A DNA stretch of 64,000 nucleotides from Ianthella basta (Eukaryota > Porifera > Demospongiae > Verongiida > Ianthellidae): NCBI GenBank assembly GCA_964019415.1, contig OZ025868.1:14839991-14903990 (forward strand), written 5' to 3'. Positions within the stretch are counted from its first letter, which is position 1, and each line of letters starts with the position of its first letter. Positions 26,100 to 38,591 of the stretch are shown piece after piece. A model generated the notes under the pieces. The model ran no database searches. It worked only from the letters and a program-made list of their open reading frames with translations, and was not told the DNA's origin. The position numbers were made by a program, and so were the translations under genes.

Positions 26100-26220
26100 A
26101 GTGGGAGGGGTGGGTAGGGATGTGTGAAGGGTGGGTGTGGAGTGTGTAGGGGTGGGTGGGGAGTGTGTAGGGATGTGTGGGGTGTGTGTAGGGGTGTGTG
26201 GGGTATGTGAAGGGTGTGTC
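26100..26220. repeat. GTGTGGGG minisatellite in ZPR1 copy 2 intron
   Basis: Imperfect tandem G-rich repeat between exons 10 and 11. The intact gene has a shorter version at 36030-36100. Confidence 0.8.
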
Positions 26221-26809
26221 CCTCAATTGCTGCTCTTTCAATCATCCTCTTACCTCATGCACCATCTCTCTTTCTTCTTCTATTGCAGCTCAAATCTCTT
26301 TATCCATTTGCATTTGGTGACAGTTCTGCAGTCCAGCCACTCAAAGATGAAGGAATTTGTACAGAGGCTCCAAGAGGTTGTGAGACCAAGTGATTAACTG
26401 TCTTTAGGAATGAATGTGCTATTATTGCATTCACTACATCTTGTAACATCATAACATATGCATGCTAGCAATCTGTTTGGTCCACCAAGACCCTAAGAAT
26501 ATGCCGAGTCAGCAAGACATACATGTGTCATGTGCCATACCTACACACTTTCCACATGGCAGCACCAATATTTTATAGAATGGGCATTACTGAATCCATC
26601 CACTTGTAACAGATGAGTCATACCAGTTCTTAGATATCATGTACCAATGGGCTGGTGGGTGCCATCCACTGAATTTCAAACAGTACCGCATACACAGCAA
26701 CTCATCTCCAATGGTCACTTAGTTTAAAAGCATACAGTGAATCAAAGCCGATTACATGCTACATCTTCCTATCCCTCACACACATACACACATGCACATG
26801 CACTCACAC

Positions 26810-26810
<1 letters not shown>

Positions 26811-26882
<72 letters not shown>
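26811..26882. repeat. (CA)n microsatellite
   Basis: Perfect CA tract in the intron before exon 12 of ZPR1 copy 2. The flanking sequence also follows the CA hairpin in copy 1. Confidence 0.97.
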
Positions 26883-26885
<3 letters not shown>

Positions 26886-27491
26886 CACATGTGATAGTGA
26901 CTACACAACCTGTCAGCCTGCCACAATATGTTCTATACAGCCCTACTTCTTGTTATTTGCATATATTTTACATAAAATTATAGTACGTATCATGTTTACA
27001 TTACTATTACATTCCTCAATGCTAGTAACCCTAATTATATAGCCCAGTCCAGCTGCTCTTCTTTCCACCACTTGTAGCCTATCCTATACTGACTCTGCAG
27101 CTGTTACACTGTCTTTGTGACCCTGTGTCCTTAGATTAGAGATGGTAACTGTCTCAGTGTACACATCATTTTGGATGACCCAGCTGGTAACAGCTACATA
27201 CAGGTATGAAGAGTAGAGGACCCACCCCAACTCCACCCTACCCACCACCCTCATCACCCTCACTTCCACACTTCCCAACCTACCCTCGACCCTCCTCACC
27301 CTCACTTCCACACTTCCCACTCTTACTCCACTCCCCTCACCCTCCCCTCCTCCCTGCTCACCCCATCAGAATGTGTATGCCCCTGAAGAAGACCCTGAAG
27401 GTGGAACACTACACACGATCACCTGATCAGAATGAGCTGCTTGGACTGGATCAGATGAATGTGGACTGAACTCTGAACAGAAGCTGAAGCA

Positions 27492-27620
27492 CAACTAGCT
27501 AGCTAGCTGGGTTGTGTCTAGCTAGCTAGCTAGCTGGGTTGTGTCTAGCTAGCTACACCTTTAGCTGCATGTAGCTAGTTAGCTATGTGTGATTAGAGCT
27601 AGCTATGAATTATGATTTTA
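27492..27620. repeat. CTAG/AGCT-rich tract after ZPR1 copy 2
   Basis: Runs of GCTAGCTAGC in the ZPR1 3' flank. Equivalent tracts follow copy 1 (8540-8635) and the intact gene (36950-37035), part of the triplicated module. Confidence 0.85.
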
Positions 27621-27767
27621 AAATGTATGTAGCTAGCGCAAAATATGGCACATGCAATAATACAATACGTAGTCATGTATATTGTATTCATGCAATGTTA
27701 CATGTGGCATGGCATGGCTTGCTGCTACGGAAACGAAAACTTGCAACGGGAACGAAAACCGATTAAA

Positions 27768-28388
27768 ATGGCTGAACCAATTGCAGGGGACACTTCGGGA
27801 TCCGTGTCAGTGTACACGTCCCGAGCTGTCAGAGTTCTCATGGTTTTTAAACTATTCTGACTATCCGACTGCACGTAAAGGTGAGATTATACGTAGCTGG
27901 TTAGCTGTGCGTATACTGTGAAGTGCGCGCCACTGTATAGGTTATATTTTCCAGTTCTCCATTTCCTGTTCTTATATCTCTCAGCCCTGAAATCCCTGCA
28001 CCCTGACAAGCACATTCTCTCGGCTGCGGAGTGTGCAGAATGTGCCAGACAGGGGTGGCTATGGTACAAACGTGCTGCCATCGTCATAGCGGACAAGCCT
28101 CCACACGATGTCCAGCGGACACTGGACATTATTCGTGAGCAGTCTGAGATGGCTAAGGATTCTTATCACTTAGAAGAGTTAACAAGACTCCTCAAAGGTA
28201 AGAACAACAGTTCAGGTATAGATACATATAACAAGGTTATAAATGGTGTTGTGACGGCATGCAAGTGGGTGCTTGAGTTCCAGCCATGTCAACAGCCATT
28301 GCACTGTGCTATGTGTCCTGTCAGCATGCCTCTGACATCCAGCGATGCAGAATGGTGTGCACACACTTCCATTCTAGTCTTTGAGTGA
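27768..28388 (+). pseudogene. Gene C2: broken copy of the shared 5' exons
   Basis: The start codon context and exon 1 match C1 and C3, but seven extra bases after GGGGACACT shift the frame and create an early stop. Exon 2 (27985-28197, 213 bp) and its splice sites are intact, and reading through its donor is open to 28388. No CARD-like exon follows: array homology stops near 29084, a few bases before where the exon would start. Probably non-functional unless a different start in the shifted frame is used. Confidence 0.6.
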
Positions 28389-29084
28389 GCTAATGTAGTT
28401 TATGTCCATGAAGTGGTATTGTGTGTGTAGCAATGGTGTAGGTTTCACACCTGCTGACATTTCTCAACCAGTGTTGAAACTTCCATGGGTTAGTGGACCG
28501 TTGTCAACACCTTAGTGAACTGGCTACACTGATTTGATAATCAACTTTAGAAACAACAAAGTCAAATGGTAGTGTTCAATCCATGTTCTTTCCTGTACCT
28601 TCATTACCCCTTCATGTAAGTAGGTGTCAGTACAGCCAAGAGGATCTTTAGACACATTTAATTTGAAGCCAGTTCATGTTTGTCACATATGTAATTGAGT
28701 TTTGTGGGTAAAAGTTTATCATTGATTAGTGGCTGTCATTCTAGTGAAGTGACGTAAGGTCTTCTATGAACATGTTTCTGCCTATTTGTTATAGAATGAA
28801 TGCAGGATTCGTACATGATCTCGTATGTTATCTCACATCAACCACTGTAGAATTGTCACTAACACTGTCATCCCTGCCTCCAATTGACAATTTGTGTCTC
28901 TCGTCTGGTTATTGGAGTTTCATGTTCCCTTGTTTACACTATGCATTGGCTCCTGGTGACTCCACCAGTCTTTGCACTACCTTTTTACACTGTGACCTGT
29001 AAGAATTCATGTCTGCCTCACATGTACATCACTAGGTTATATTGAGCACTTTCATACACTGTTCATTTAACACTTGTCCATGTC
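28389..29084. repeat. Array remnant without a CARD exon
   Basis: Collinear with the first part of arrays 1 and 3, ending within CACTTGTCCATGT just before the CARD-exon acceptor, then switching to the ZPR1 5' flank. This is a duplication or deletion breakpoint. Confidence 0.75.
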
Positions 29085-29287
29085 CTAGTAGTTATAGCTC
29101 TTCCTACAATTGAAATCACTCTAAATTGCTTCAAAATTGCCACCACTATGCATACGTATGTTACCTCAATGAGCTTAAAAAGCTTTCTTTATAACGTGTT
29201 TTAGGCCTGAGGCTTGTAATCAAACAAGCATTGCGATTGATCGTGTGAGACACATGCATGATGATGCAATAACCACTCACGAGCAAA

Positions 29288-32200
29288 ATGGCTGCCGCAA
29301 TGTCCGGGACGCAGTCTGAGAAGGAAGGTACGGTCCATAGTAGTGGTGCAGGTCTACCACTAATCTATAGCCCTAAACTGGTGTATGCATTGAAGGGCAT
29401 GTATACAAACCATTAGAGGCTCTCCTCTTATTAGAATGATGACAGCATCACGTGTTAGGTTGCAAACCCTCTAAGACTGTACAGCAATTGCTGTGTCAGG
29501 ACGCAAACTGTGTAGCTGTGTGCATGTTAGTGCCATCAGAGGTTGCGTATCTATGCTTGTGGTAGTCTCCGTAGAGAGCCCCAGGCATTATCCGATCTGA
29601 ATATGAATGAATTGGCCCATATATCCCAGAATGTAGGCATAGCTACGTACATGTATGTGAAAGCCAATATCAGACGTTATACTTGTGATGTCTATTTAGG
29701 AATGTGTCCAATACGAATGGCTACTTTATATATGAGTGCATTGCATGCATGTATGGCACACTAAAGCAGGTGCCCCACACAGCACTGTGCATGTACAGAG
29801 CATAGTTATGAGATGTGAGTCATTGTAGGTAAGTTAAGTTATAACAAAAATTAATGTATGTTAAGTACTACAGCTATTACTGTGTTAATATGGCTGTTGG
29901 TTACGTGTACAGATAACAAGCCCATATTTCGGGAACTGAATGCGGAGGAGGTTAATGTTGGCAGCCTTGAAGCTACCGAGGTGTCCAGCCTCTGCATGGA
30001 GTGTGGAAAGGATGTGAGTCACTGTGCTTTTGTGTCTGATGCATATAAAGTTTATCTTTTGAACGACTGCTGACTAGATATTGTGTCAAGACATTTTTGT
30101 CCACTTTTCAGTTCTGCTTTTTGATGCTCTTCTTTAAAGCTACATATGATGTGGAGCTGCTCAAATTTCATTTGATGGCGAGTTTGCTGCTCTCAAGTGC
30201 CTTCATTAGTGATTGGATGTGTTGCCAGAATAGCTAATTTCTTAGAATTTGGGTTGATTGATTCAAGATATGCTAGCTTCTCGGGCCTTTATCACTTTTA
30301 CAAGTTGTGGTATACACCCACCCTTGATGCACATTGAATGACACATGGCTGAATTTAGTCACTTTTAGTGTTATTTTTGTGACAACAGGCAAAATGGCCG
30401 CTGCTGAGATAATGTCAGACAATGGTATTTCACAGTCTGCCAATGCTAAGGCTACATGTATGAATGCACAATGCCATGAGGCTGAAGTTAAAGGCAGTCT
30501 AGCGAATGTATAAATCCACTGTTTTGATATAGATGTTTTCAGTGTTCAAATCTTCATCCAAACACACACGAAACCCAATGTCATTCCTTGTTGCATTCAG
30601 TTCTCTGTGAAACCAAGGAAGAAGGGGAGGATCACAACAGAGGCTGTCCGACGGACAACCTGTCCCATCATACAACCATTTATCGTCATAGAGAATAAGG
30701 GACCATGTGGTTTCTAAGTTGCCGGAATCGCAATAGTAATTTTCTTCGACGTAGTCCGGTCTTTGGTGTAAGACGGATTCCATGTGGCAGGGGCAGGTGC
30801 TTTGAAATGGGTCGCTTGTAGAAGAGATTCCGACCGGGAGTGACCAAATGTGCTGGCGTGGGGATCCATGTGTAATGCTGATTCCGTCCAAGTATAGCTC
30901 ATCGATGGTCCGTTGGTATAGGATCCATCCCCTGAATGCATCGGGTGTGCCAAACTGGTGCGCCTGCACGCGTCCACACACTTCACTGTACGATATGTTA
31001 TATGTGTTGAAAGTGATGGAATCGCATCCATTCTCTGAGCTATGCTTGCAAAAGTTGCCATGATTGCTAACTTTCGTCAGAGGGTAGGGACAGTGAGAGC
31101 CGTTTTTGGAGACATTAATGTTAGCCACTTGTGTCCAGCCACCAACACTGCCACATAGAACGTCTTCCATGTTGCAGTACATCAAGTGTGCACCTCCCTC
31201 CTGTTCCCCCTCCACCCAATAGAAGCCTGAACGGCAGGTATTATCTGTGTTGTAGATTTCTGTACATGAGGATGCGGATCTGAGCGATCCCAAGTCAGTG
31301 TTGTTACATTTTATAATGTTTTGTGCTGCAAGTTCAGTGCGAATGAGTTTACTGATATGTTCCTCGATTTCTGTCTGCAACTCACTTATGTCTATCTCCT
31401 CTGGTGGTCCAGTGTCTCCTTTCTCTTCTGTACTGCTCTTCAACTTAAAACGGAGGGAGCCTCCGTTTGCAGCCAAAAGAGGATTGTGGCACTCTCCTTT
31501 TTCAAGTGTAGCCTTGCTCTGTGCCTGCCAAACACAAACTAGCAATAGCAGTAACCTCATGGTATTATCCTGGGCACTGTGAGGTTCAATGAGCAAGTCT
31601 AGCCTGTGTCAACAGTTGAATTAAAGCTCTAGAACTGTTTCTTGGACTTTCTCTGTTAGGGTGCCCACTTTAGATTGCCCTGGAAACGGGTTCTTATTAT
31701 TGACCAATCAGATCATGGCTCCCCTCATGTTTGAATTTTGTCTGCAGCTGCCAATGTTTGCTGTTTACACAACAAACTCAGAACATCAAAACAAGTTTGG
31801 GAGATCAAAGGGAAGAGAAATCTGTAAAATGTTGTGGTGTTTGATACAAGCGACTCCAGGTTCCTAGTCCCATAAGCCATAGATTAATGTATGATGGAAA
31901 ATCAAACTGATCTGAAGCCTGTATAGTCCGTTCATGTGTTTTTGGTAGTTGTGGATTTACATTGCCATCCCTTGTGTGTGGATAGTGTTGAATGCATGAC
32001 TTAAACTACGTACGTATGGGTTAGTGGTTTACTTTGGAAGCTCAGCACTTCCATGTGCAGCCCTCCATTTGGACTACACTAGTTAGGCTCAATTAGTCCA
32101 GTAATCACCTTTCATACCTTTAATTACCATGTGTATCTGTGCATACAAGTGGCTCATATGTACGTGTGTATGTGATTGATGTGATGACATAGCTACACCA

Positions 32201-32549
32201 CCAGATTGTGTACCACGCATTACCACTGATTGTAGGTTGTATCTTATATTCATGTACATACATACATTGAACTGACTTGTCCTCCTACCCCTCCCCTTTC
32301 CTCCCCTCCCTCACTCCACTCCCACCTCCCCTCTTCCTACTCCTCCCATCCTCTCCTCCCCCTCCACTCCCCCCACCCCTTCCCCGCAGGGTACTACTCG
32401 TCTGCTGCTAACAAAGATTCCGATGTTTCGAGAAGTTATTGTGTCATCATTTTCATGTCCACACTGTAACCATAGCAACACTTCCACTCAGCTAGCCACT
32501 GACGTACAAGACAAAGGAGTGAAGTTCTTGTTACGTGTGGAGAATGCTA

Positions 32550-32624
<75 letters not shown>

Positions 32625-35332
32625 TGCGTGCGTGCGTGCATGTGAGTTCACAAGTGTTATATGTTATAACTGTCCTATTAACCAATATGTAACACTTCCT
32701 CCCTAAGGACCTCAACCGTCAGGTAGTAAAAGCAGACACTGCCTCCTTGTCCATCCCTGAGCTTGCCTTTGAGGTGCCTTCCAACACTCAGGAGGGAGGT
32801 TTGTCCACCGTGGAGGGCATCATCACACGTGCTGTGGAAGGGCTGGAGCAGGAACAGCCTCTTAGGAGGGTAAGTACGTGAGTGGGTGAGGGAGTGAGTA
32901 CTGCAGTGGGAATGAGGGATAGCTGGCGGGATCCGAACTGGCAACTTAATCATATTTAATGTTTAGCTGTCATAGTGCTATCATGATATCATGTCTCTGT
33001 CTATATGTAAAGGTGGGCGGTATTGACTTTTTCCAATACCGAATAACTATTCCAACAAATACCTCGGTATTACTAAAAACCGACTAAATAGGCCATTTAG
33101 ATTTCATTGACTTACTGCATCTGTATTTGAAAGTGTTTCAACTGTTCTCTTGCAGAAAGCATCGATTTGCAAACCAACATTGCTAAAAATACTCGCGAAG
33201 TTAGGATACCTCCGGATATTGTATTGCAAAATCCGTATATTGTAAATGAAAACATGGCCGATTGCAAGCGACGCTCAGATTCGAAGCAGACTTCTTTATC
33301 GAGCTAACGGATGCCAGCGGGTACTCGGAAACTTCACCATCATTAAGAAGTTTCACTCCAGAGGTGAAGGGTGGCGCTTTAAGAAGAACGAATAAGCGGC
33401 AAAGCGCGACAGGTGAGGACACGTTCTACGTACTTGAACGTCGAAACGGCCTCTGTAGACCTAATTCCTGCCTGTCCTGCCTGCTGCTGTGGACTACCAC
33501 TCCTAAGTATGGAAGTATTAGTTACAAATGTAGCTCATACCAAGTAAAACCGAAAATAATCGGTATCTCGGTATCCCTATTCAACCAACCGATAATAGTC
33601 GGTATCCAGTAAAAACCGAAGTTAACTAAATATACCGAAATACCGCCCACCCCTATCTATATGTACATCTACCATCTGTATGCTACGTAGCTCTTGTGAA
33701 TCCTTTCTGCTTTTCTCCTATCCCCACAGGTGTATGATCCAGAGCTGGCCAAGAAGATAGATGACTTTGTGGACCAACTGAAGAACTTGCTCCAGGTTGA
33801 GAAACCCTTCACTCTGGTGAGAGATGGAGCATTACTTGTTATTCATTCTGAATACAGCTCAGCAAATAATTTATAGTATCCTAATCTAAGCCACTTCTAT
33901 TAACCACTGTCCTTGTTGTCCAATTTGTGTTTCTTCTGCCACTGCAGGTCATTGATGACCCCTGTGGTAACAGTTTTGTGGAGAGCACTGAGGCTCCATC
34001 AGTGGATCCCCAGTTGACTGTGGAGTACTACACACGGACACAGGAGCAGGACCTCCAGCTGGGAATACAGCAGGTGTGTGAGGTGGTGTGTTGTGTGGAA
34101 GGACGAGTGTGTGCGTGTTGGGGTGTGCAATGCAACAGAATACCCCTTCACATTTTCACAGAGATACGGTTTTGTTGTTACTGACAATTCATATTTCTAA
34201 TCCACTTTTGTACACTCAAATGCGCTTTACTTAATTTGTCAGTACTAACACGAGGCCCTAGACAAAGTAAAGTAGCACAAACTTGTATTCCCCTTCCCTT
34301 CCTTCATGTGTCTCCTCCTCTTTAGACTGCCACTGTCAGTGAGCCCAGTCAGAATGAGCCAACAGTGGAAAACGATGAGCTCACTGATGAGGTGTGTTCA
34401 AATGTGTGAGCTTTGTCATGAGTATACAGTATATTAGTGATGTACTTGTTTCATATCTAGTGTGTTGTGTTGTGTGTATGTTTCAGTGTGTTTGATGTGC
34501 ATATGTGTTAAGTCGTTTTCATGTTCTGCGTGTTGTGTGTGTGTTAGTACGTACACAGTCACTGATGAAGGTGACCGTAGAGTCACCGAAACGTCTGAAC
34601 AATTATGAACTTGGGCTCATGGGCGGATTTAGGGGGGGGTCCAGGGGGTCATGTGACCCCCCCTTAGCCTAGACCCTAAGATTTTTTCAAAGCAGAAAAT
34701 GGCAGTAAGCAGTATTTATGGCATAGAAAGGGCTATGAATCAACTATGACACAATCATTTTTACCATAAACCTGCCCGATGTGATTGTACAGTAGTCCAA
34801 TATGCCAAAATTGGCTTTTACTTCAATGCCACCCGCTGGCGGCCATTTTTATGACGTCACAAGCGTTATTTTATTGCAATAAAGATGGCCGCTCAGATGT
34901 GGGAAATTTGAAAAATTACTTTGTGACCCCCCCTTTACAAAATCCTGGATCCGCCCCTGGGGCTAGTGTGTAACAAGCGATATGATGAATGTACAAAAGT
35001 GTGTTATGTGTTTTTTGTGCTGTGTGTGTTGTGTGCATCACACGAATGATCTGTGTGTTGTATGTGTTATGTGTGTACGTATGTGTGTGGAGTGTTGTGT
35101 GTGTGTTGTGTGTTGTATGACTGGAGAATTAGCATTACTCTTTGCTCTGTCCAGGTGATGGTGTTCCCAATGAACTGTTCTCAGTGTCAATCTCCTTGTG
35201 AGACAAGAATGAAGAGTGTTGGTATCCATTGACTGTGTGGTGTGGTCAAGTGCATCTTATGACATTGTGTGTTATGTATTTTAAGTACATACGTATGTTC
35301 ATTGGTGTATATGTGTGAATACATTGTGTGTG

Positions 35333-35414
<82 letters not shown>

Positions 35415-36931
35415 CATGCGTGCGTGTTTGCATTTGTGCATGCGTGTGTGTGCGCATGCACGTGTGCGCGCGCGTGTGTGTGTGTGTGTGTGTGCTGAGC
35501 CAGTAAGTCTAGATGTTCAGCCCTTGACAGTCCCTCCAGCCATCCCTCATTTCAAGGAGGTGATTATAATGGCGCTGACATGTGACATATGTGGCTATCG
35601 CTCTAATGAGGTCAAGTCAGGAGCGGGAGTCAGTCCAAAGGGGACCCGGATCACACTCCACCTCACCGACCCCAGCGACCTCTCAAGAGACATACTCAAG
35701 GTGAGGGGATGCTGAAGCTTTTGTCTTTCACTGAAAACAGGCTCTGAATAACAGTGGTGTATACACCTGATCTAGTATGTAATGGGGATTTCCCTCCTCA
35801 TTTTCCTGGGATCCACCCCCTCTAATGGACCCTGTGTGCAAGCCATGCAGTATATACCGAAAATTAGATAATCACTGAATGCATTAATGACTTGTAAAAT
35901 TTTGTATTCTCTGTTTAGGCTGAAACAGCCACCCTCCTCATTCCAGAATTGGAATTTGAAGTGGGTTTTGGTTCACTTGGAGGTCGCTTCACAACAGTAG
36001 AAGGACTGCTTGATGAGGTGTCTCTACAGGTGTGTGAGTGGGAGGGGTGGGTGGGTGGGGAGTGTGTAGGGATGTGTGGGGCGGGTGGAGGGTGTGCCCT
36101 TCCTCCCATCATCTCATATTCTGTCCCTCAATTGCTGCTCTTTCAATCCTTCTCTTGCTTCATGCACCATTTACTTTTCTCCTCCTATTGCAGCTCAAAT
36201 CTCTTTATCCATTTGCATTTGGTGACAGTTCTGCAGTGTCCAGCCACTCAAAGATGCAGGAGTTTGTACAGAAGCTCCAAGAGGTTGTAACACCAAGTGA
36301 TTAACTGTCTTTAGGGTTGAATGTGCTACTATTACACTCACCTATGCTACATCGTCCTCATCTCGCACAGACGCACACACACCCACATCCAGGCAATAGA
36401 TTACACAACCTGTCAGCCTGCTACAATATGTTCTATACCTACAGCCCTACTTATTGTTATTTGCACACATTTCTCATGTATACTGTCATGTTTACATTCA
36501 TTGTATTACATTCCTCTATGCTAGTAACCCTAATTATATAGCCCAGTGCAACTGCTCTTCTTTCCACCACTTGTAAACTATCCTTTACTGACTCTGCAGC
36601 TGTTATACTGTCTTTGTGACCCTGTGTCCTCAGATTAGAGATGGTAACTGTCTCAATGTCCACATCATTTTGGATGACCCAGCTGGTAACAGCTACATAC
36701 AGGTATGAAGAGTAGAGGACCCACCCCAACTCCACCCTACCCTCCACTCTCATCACCCTCACTTCCACACTTCCCACTCTTACTCCACTCCCCTCACCCT
36801 CCCCTCCACCCTCCTCACCCCATCAGAATGTGTATGCCCCTGAAGAAGACCCTGAGCTGAAGGTGGAACACTACACACGATCACCTGATCAGAATGAGCT
36901 GCTTGGACTGGATCAGATGAATGTAGACTGA
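29288..36931 (+). CDS. ZPR1: Zinc finger protein ZPR1, intact 13-exon gene
   Basis: Exons 29288-29327, 29913-30013, 32390-32551, 32708-32869, 33730-33816, 33948-34073, 34326-34391, 35155-35221, 35531-35700, 35919-36029, 36194-36286, 36634-36702 and 36827-36931. All phases match and give 452 residues, close to the usual ZPR1 length of about 460. Two C4 zinc fingers are visible: C41/C44 with C70/C73 (CMEC ... CPHC) and C256/C259 with C288/C291 (CSQC ... CDIC). Each is followed by a ZPR1 beta-rich domain ([10 protein letters not shown] and [11 protein letters not shown] mark the repeat). In other eukaryotes ZPR1 binds translation elongation factor 1A and acts between cytoplasm and nucleus. The start lies in gagcaaaATGGCTGCCGC. 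Intron 2 holds an opposite-strand gene; intron 4 and intron 7 hold MITEs. It is the only complete one of three copies here. Confidence 0.94.
30499..31560 (-). CDS. Secreted Cys-rich protein with fibrinogen-like features, nested in ZPR1 intron 2
   Basis: Single-exon ORF of 353 codons from the Met at 31560; an upstream Met at 31596 is in frame, but only the inner one directly precedes a signal peptide ([15 protein letters not shown]). A short collagen-like KGDTGPP is followed by an acidic helical segment (about residues 60-85). A Cys-rich domain follows, with [32 protein letters not shown] and several N-glycosylation sites (NVS, NGS, NIS, NAT). The order Cys ... sGfYW ... YCnM ... cG ... GGWt is reminiscent of fibrinogen-related domains, but I do not recognise the calcium site. 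Probably a secreted or extracellular recognition protein; function is not assigned. Transcribed opposite to its host gene. Confidence 0.8.
   Translation of the reverse strand: MRLLLLLVCVWQAQSKATLEKGECHNPLLAANGGSLRFKLKSSTEEKGDTGPPEEIDISELQTEIEEHISKLIRTELAAQNIIKCNNTDLGSLRSASSCTEIYNTDNTCRSGFYWVEGEQEGGAHLMYCNMEDVLCGSVGGWTQVANINVSKNGSHCPYPLTKVSNHGNFCKHSSENGCDSITFNTYNISYSEVCGRVQAHQFGTPDAFRGWILYQRTIDELYLDGISITHGSPRQHIWSLPVGISSTSDPFQSTCPCHMESVLHQRPDYVEENYYCDSGNLETTWSLILYDDKWLYDGTGCPSDSLCCDPPLLPWFHRELNATRNDIGFRVCLDEDLNTENIYIKTVDLYIR
31597..32380. other. ZPR1 intron 2, upstream side of the nested gene
   Basis: Contains the presumed promoter region of the nested minus-strand gene; a C-rich polypyrimidine tract at 32280-32388 precedes ZPR1 exon 3. 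No other feature seen. Confidence 0.5.
32552..32623. repeat. (GT)n microsatellite at ZPR1 intron 3 donor
   Basis: The tract starts at the exon 3 donor itself, so the donor GT is the first unit of the repeat. Confidence 0.97.
33008..33655. mobile_element. hAT-type MITE with 8-bp target duplication
   Basis: A 648-bp element in ZPR1 intron 4. Ends are inverted (TAAAGGTGGGCGGTATT and, reversed, TAGGGGTGGGCGGTATT). TCTATATG flanks both sides (33000-33007, 33656-33663). Subterminal CGGTAT motifs are frequent. No transposase. A related element is nested at about 60265-60744. Confidence 0.9.
34618..34959. mobile_element. MITE with GGGCGGAT ends
   Basis: A 342-bp insertion absent from ZPR1 copy 2. 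Ends are inverted (CATGGGCGGATTTAGG and, reversed, CAGGGGCGGATCCAGG), flanked by GGGCT at 34613-34617 and 34960-34964. It contains GCCATTTTTATGACGTCA at 34842-34859. Located in ZPR1 intron 7. Confidence 0.85.
35333..35495. repeat. GT-rich microsatellite in ZPR1 intron 8
   Basis: (GT)n followed by GTGC/CGCG-containing variants, between the two exons of zinc finger 2. Confidence 0.95.
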
Positions 36932-37179
36932 ACAGAAACTGAAGCACAATTAGCTAGCTAGCTGGGTTGCGTCTAGCTAGCTACACCTTTAGCTGCATGT
37001 AGCTAGCTAGCTATGTGTGTATAGAGCTAGCTATGAATTATGATTTTAAGATGTATGTAGCTACCGCAAATATACACAAATATACACAACATGTACGTAT
37101 ATTGTATTGATGCAATGTGGCATAGCTTGCTTAGCCTACCGGTATAACTTGCGCGCAACGGGAACGGGAACGGATTAAA

Positions 37180-37848
37180 ATGGCTGAACCAACATTTAGT
37201 GCAAGGGACACTCCGTGTCAGTGTACACGTCCCGAGCTGTCTGAGTTCTCAAGGTTTTTAAAGGATTCTAAATATCCGACTGCAAGTAAAGGTGAGATTA
37301 TACGTAGCTGGTTAGTTGTGCTCGTATACTTTGAAATACTCTCCACTGCATAATTTATATTTTCCAGTTCTCCGTTTCCTGTTCTTACGTTATATCTCTC
37401 AGCCCTGAAATACCTACACCTTGACGAGCGCATTCTCTCGGCCGCGGAGTGTGCAGAATGTGCCAGAAAGGGGTGGCAATGGTTCGAACGCGCTGCCATC
37501 GTCGTAGCGGCCAAGCCTCCACACGATGTCCAGCGGACACTGGACATTATTCGTGAGCAGTCTGCGATGGCTAAGGATTCGTATCGATTAGAAAGGTTAA
37601 CAGAACTCCTCGAAGGTAAGACCAACAGTTCAGGTATAGATACATATGACAAGGTTATAAATGGTGTTGTGACGGTATGCAAGTGGGTGCTTGAGTTCCA
37701 GCCATGTCAACAGCCATTGCACTGTGATATGTGTCCCGTCAGCATGCCTCTGACATCCAGTGATGCAGAATGGTGTGCACACACTTCCATTCTAGTCTTT
37801 GAGCGAGCTAATGTAGTTTATGTCCATGAAGTGGTATTGTGTGTGTAG
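37180..37848 (+). CDS. Gene C3: shared 5' exons of the large CARD-exon array
   Basis: Exon 1 is 37180-37291 (MAEPTFSARDTPCQCTRPEL..., two residues longer than C1, phase-1 donor AAAG/gtgaga). Exon 2 is 37403-37615 (213 bp, phase 1 to phase 1, donor GAAG/gtaaga). It encodes SAAECAECARKGWQWFERAA and PPHDVQRTLDIIREQS, ending LTELLE. Read-through past the donor is open to a stop at 37846-37848 with another Cys cluster (QPCQQPLHCDMCPVSMP), so a two-exon protein ending there is the alternative to splicing into the array. Differences from C1 and C2 are mostly single substitutions. Both exons are intact, making this the best candidate for a functional copy. No known family recognised in these exons. 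Confidence 0.58.
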
Positions 37849-38591
37849 CAATGGTGTAGGTTTCACACCTGCTGACATTTCTCAACCAGTGTTGAAACTT
37901 CCATGGGTTAGTGGACCCTTGTCAACACCTTAGTGAACTGGCTACACTGATTTAATAATCAACTTTAGAAACAACAAAGTCAAATGGGAGTGTTCAATCC
38001 ATGTTCTTTCCTGTACCTTCATTACCTCCTCATGTATGTGTCACAGTACAGCCAAGAGGATCTGTAGACACATTTAATTTGAAGCCAGTTCGTGTTTGTC
38101 ACATATGTAATTCAGTTTTTTGAGTAAAAGTTTATCATTGGTTAGTGGCTGTCATTCTAGTGAAGTGACGTCAGGTATTCTATGAACATGTTTCTGCCTA
38201 TTTGATATAGAATGAATGCAAGATTCGTACATGATCTCGTATGTTATCTCACATCAACCACCGTAGAATTGTCACTAACACTGTCATCCCTGCCTCTAAT
38301 TGACATTTTGTGTCTCTCGTCTGGTTATTGTAGTTTCATGTTCCCTTGTTTACACTATGCATTGGCTCCTGCTGACTCCACCAGTCTTTGCACAACCTTT
38401 ACACTGATGGTGGGTTCATCACAGAAGGTGACTCACTTTATATTGGCTACAATGTATGGGGAATAGCACTAATGCTAAGTGTGAGTGACAGCAGGTGACC
38501 TGACAGGTGATGATTAACTTAAAGGGTTGTTTGCGTGGGAATCAGAGAGCATGCAGGGTACAGTGGGAGTGTCACTATTTTCTTGTTAAAC

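Noticed and set aside
37218-37682. Minus-strand ORF of 154 codons over C3 (also 8930-9118 and 27887-28129)
   Set aside because: Shadow of the plus-strand exons; the plus-strand reading has matched splice sites and is the one preserved in phase.
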